A stretch of DNA of 64,000 nt. Origin: Alistipes sp. An66 (GTDB lineage Bacteria; Bacteroidota; Bacteroidia; Bacteroidales; Rikenellaceae). Within the stretch, counting starts at the first letter, position 1, and every line of letters starts with the position of its first letter. The stretch spans positions 62,001 to 126,000 of the forward strand of contig NZ_NFHT01000001.1 in NCBI RefSeq assembly GCF_002161445.1, read 5' to 3'. This document shows positions 63,046 to 64,000 of this stretch, piece after piece. The notes beneath the pieces were generated by a model that was not told where the DNA came from, made no database searches, and was given only the letters and a program-made list of their open reading frames with translations. A program made the translations under genes and the position numbers.

Positions 63046-64000
63046 CTAATCCTCCGCAAATTTCACGCAACGCACATTCCCTCCGTAGGTACTGGAAATG
63101 TGTCTCTTCTCCACTTTTGTCATGGTTGCTCCGGCCTTGTAATAGGCATCGCCAACCAACTCATAGAGACGGGCATATTCGAAATTGGTTATCGGGCCGC
63201 TGGTCATATAGGAAGCCGCAATGGCCGCACCACAACTTCCGATATAGCCTGCCGTGGCGGGTTTGCCCTGACTGTTATAGACCCCGCCGTTGAAGGGGAA
63301 AAACCATTTATTATCGAACAGATAGCCCCGATCGAACTCCGTGCTGATCGTAAACCGGGAATAATCGGCAATCAGAGCCTCCCAAGCCGCATCGCTGGCC
63401 ACCTTCCACCCGGCCGGACACGGGTCGTAAATGGTCTTCTTCTCGGCCGAACCGTCTCTGGGTGTACCCCACACGGACTTGGCCGCATCCGTATTGGGAA
63501 TCCAATGGGAATTGGACTTGAATATCCACAGATGCGGGTTCTTGGCCATCAGATCCAGTGCAGCAGACAAGGCATAACCGCTTCCCAGTTCCTCTTCGAT
63601 GTTAATCCACGTTCCATCCGACCCATCAATAAAGAGCTGGTTCTCCATGTGGCCCCGGTCATAGTTCATATCGAACGAAAGCCCGAGAACCGGGATCGGC
63701 GTATAGGCCGCCGTATAGCACAGGCCTGTCATGTAATCCACCTGCAGACTCATATAGTCCGGAATATGGGGACGCGGGTCCTTGCGCCCGAACTGGTACC
63801 GGTTGCCGTTGAGTGAGGTGGCCGCCACATCGTTCCGTTTCCCGTCGATCCAGATGTCTTCCAGGTCGATCACGGCTCCCAGGTCCCGGCTCATGAACGT
63901 ATAATCGCCCACGGTGATCGGATCCACGTCGGGATCGTAACCCTCCGTGCAGACCAGATTCCAGCTCCACAGAATATTGGCATTGCTCAACTGACGCTTC
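63046..64000 (-). CDS. FISUMP-like surface protein, 3' part only
   Basis: The frame stays open to the right edge of the window, so the start is outside; the only start-like codon near the edge is a TTG at 63990. The motifs GDYTFMSRDLGAVIDL, NRYQFGRKDP, KTIYDPCPAGWKVASDAAWEALIAD and the final GGNVRCVKFAED are typical of the C-terminal domain called Fibrobacter succinogenes major paralogous domain, which is common in Bacteroidales surface and fimbrillin-associated proteins. It forms a lectin-like beta fold; the function is unknown. The gene is less GC-rich than its neighbours and has its own terminator. Confidence 0.75.
   Translation of the reverse strand, partial: KRQLSNANILWSWNLVCTEGYDPDVDPITVGDYTFMSRDLGAVIDLEDIWIDGKRNDVAATSLNGNRYQFGRKDPRPHIPDYMSLQVDYMTGLCYTAAYTPIPVLGLSFDMNYDRGHMENQLFIDGSDGTWINIEEELGSGYALSAALDLMAKNPHLWIFKSNSHWIPNTDAAKSVWGTPRDGSAEKKTIYDPCPAGWKVASDAAWEALIADYSRFTISTEFDRGYLFDNKWFFPFNGGVYNSQGKPATAGYIGSCGAAIAASYMTSGPITNFEYARLYELVGDAYYKAGATMTKVEKRHISSTYGGNVRCVKFAED

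Noticed and set aside
63990..64000. TTG at 63990 as the start of the FISUMP-like gene
   Set aside because: The frame stays open to the window edge and no signal peptide follows, so the true start lies outside.

Overview
The window looks like a chromosome segment of a high-GC gut Bacteroidales, most like Alistipes/Rikenellaceae. The evidence is several SusC/SusD pairs, a hybrid two-component regulator, many lipobox proteins, BACON/DUF5689-type surface proteins, and promoters of the Bacteroidetes type (TTTG, about 20 nt, TAnnTTTG). The genus is inferred, not shown. No rRNA, tRNA or CRISPR was found.

Layout. (1) 1-3986: the 3' part of a DUF5689-type surface protein, then an organophosphate:phosphate-type transporter followed 5 nt later by an endonuclease/exonuclease/phosphatase-family lipoprotein. 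(2) About 3990-13130: a roughly 9 kb integrative mobilizable element of the Bacteroides NBU type, nearly all on the minus strand: tyrosine integrase, AbiE-type toxin-antitoxin pair, membrane protein, small HTH protein, primase-helicase, Toprim protein, and three mobilization genes, with a GTAAGA iteron array and an oriT-like inverted repeat. Integrase, toxin and primase each carry a reading-frame break that a short homopolymer contraction explains; the primase also has an in-frame 69-nt insertion with stops. The intact chromosomal genes around it show no such breaks. (3) 13290-15640: a serine-type sulfatase and a small secreted protein. (4) 15637-36190: a carbohydrate locus apparently tied together by a GntR-type regulator. 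It holds a calcineurin-like phosphoesterase, a large BACON/DUF5689 lipoprotein, SusC/SusD, the regulator, a GH39-like glycosidase, an ACS-type MFS permease, a FucI-fold isomerase, a mannose-6-phosphate-isomerase-like cupin protein, a ROK kinase and a second calcineurin-like phosphoesterase. A shared CACCACAC motif lies directly after the -7 box of at least three promoters. (5) 36313-40307: an acid-phosphatase-like lipoprotein divergent from a TonB-dependent receptor, with an 11-bp-period direct repeat between them. (6) 40560-46691: GH97, PAT-family permease and GH89. (7) 46960-62755: a hybrid two-component regulator followed by a lipoprotein and an operon of SusC/SusD, zinc metallopeptidase, DUF4302 protein, S8 protease with a type-IX-like C-terminal tail, and a PorV/PorQ-like barrel. 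(8) 63046-64000: the 3' part of a FISUMP-like surface protein.

How the parts may work together. Region 4 reads as a complete glycan pathway: surface binding and import, release of a monosaccharide, uptake, isomerisation, phosphorylation and entry to glycolysis. Its sugar is not one I can name from sequence. Four separate phosphoesterases within 34 kb suggest phosphorylated substrates or phosphate scavenging. Region 7 looks like protein or peptide acquisition rather than glycan use, because its enzymes are peptidases.
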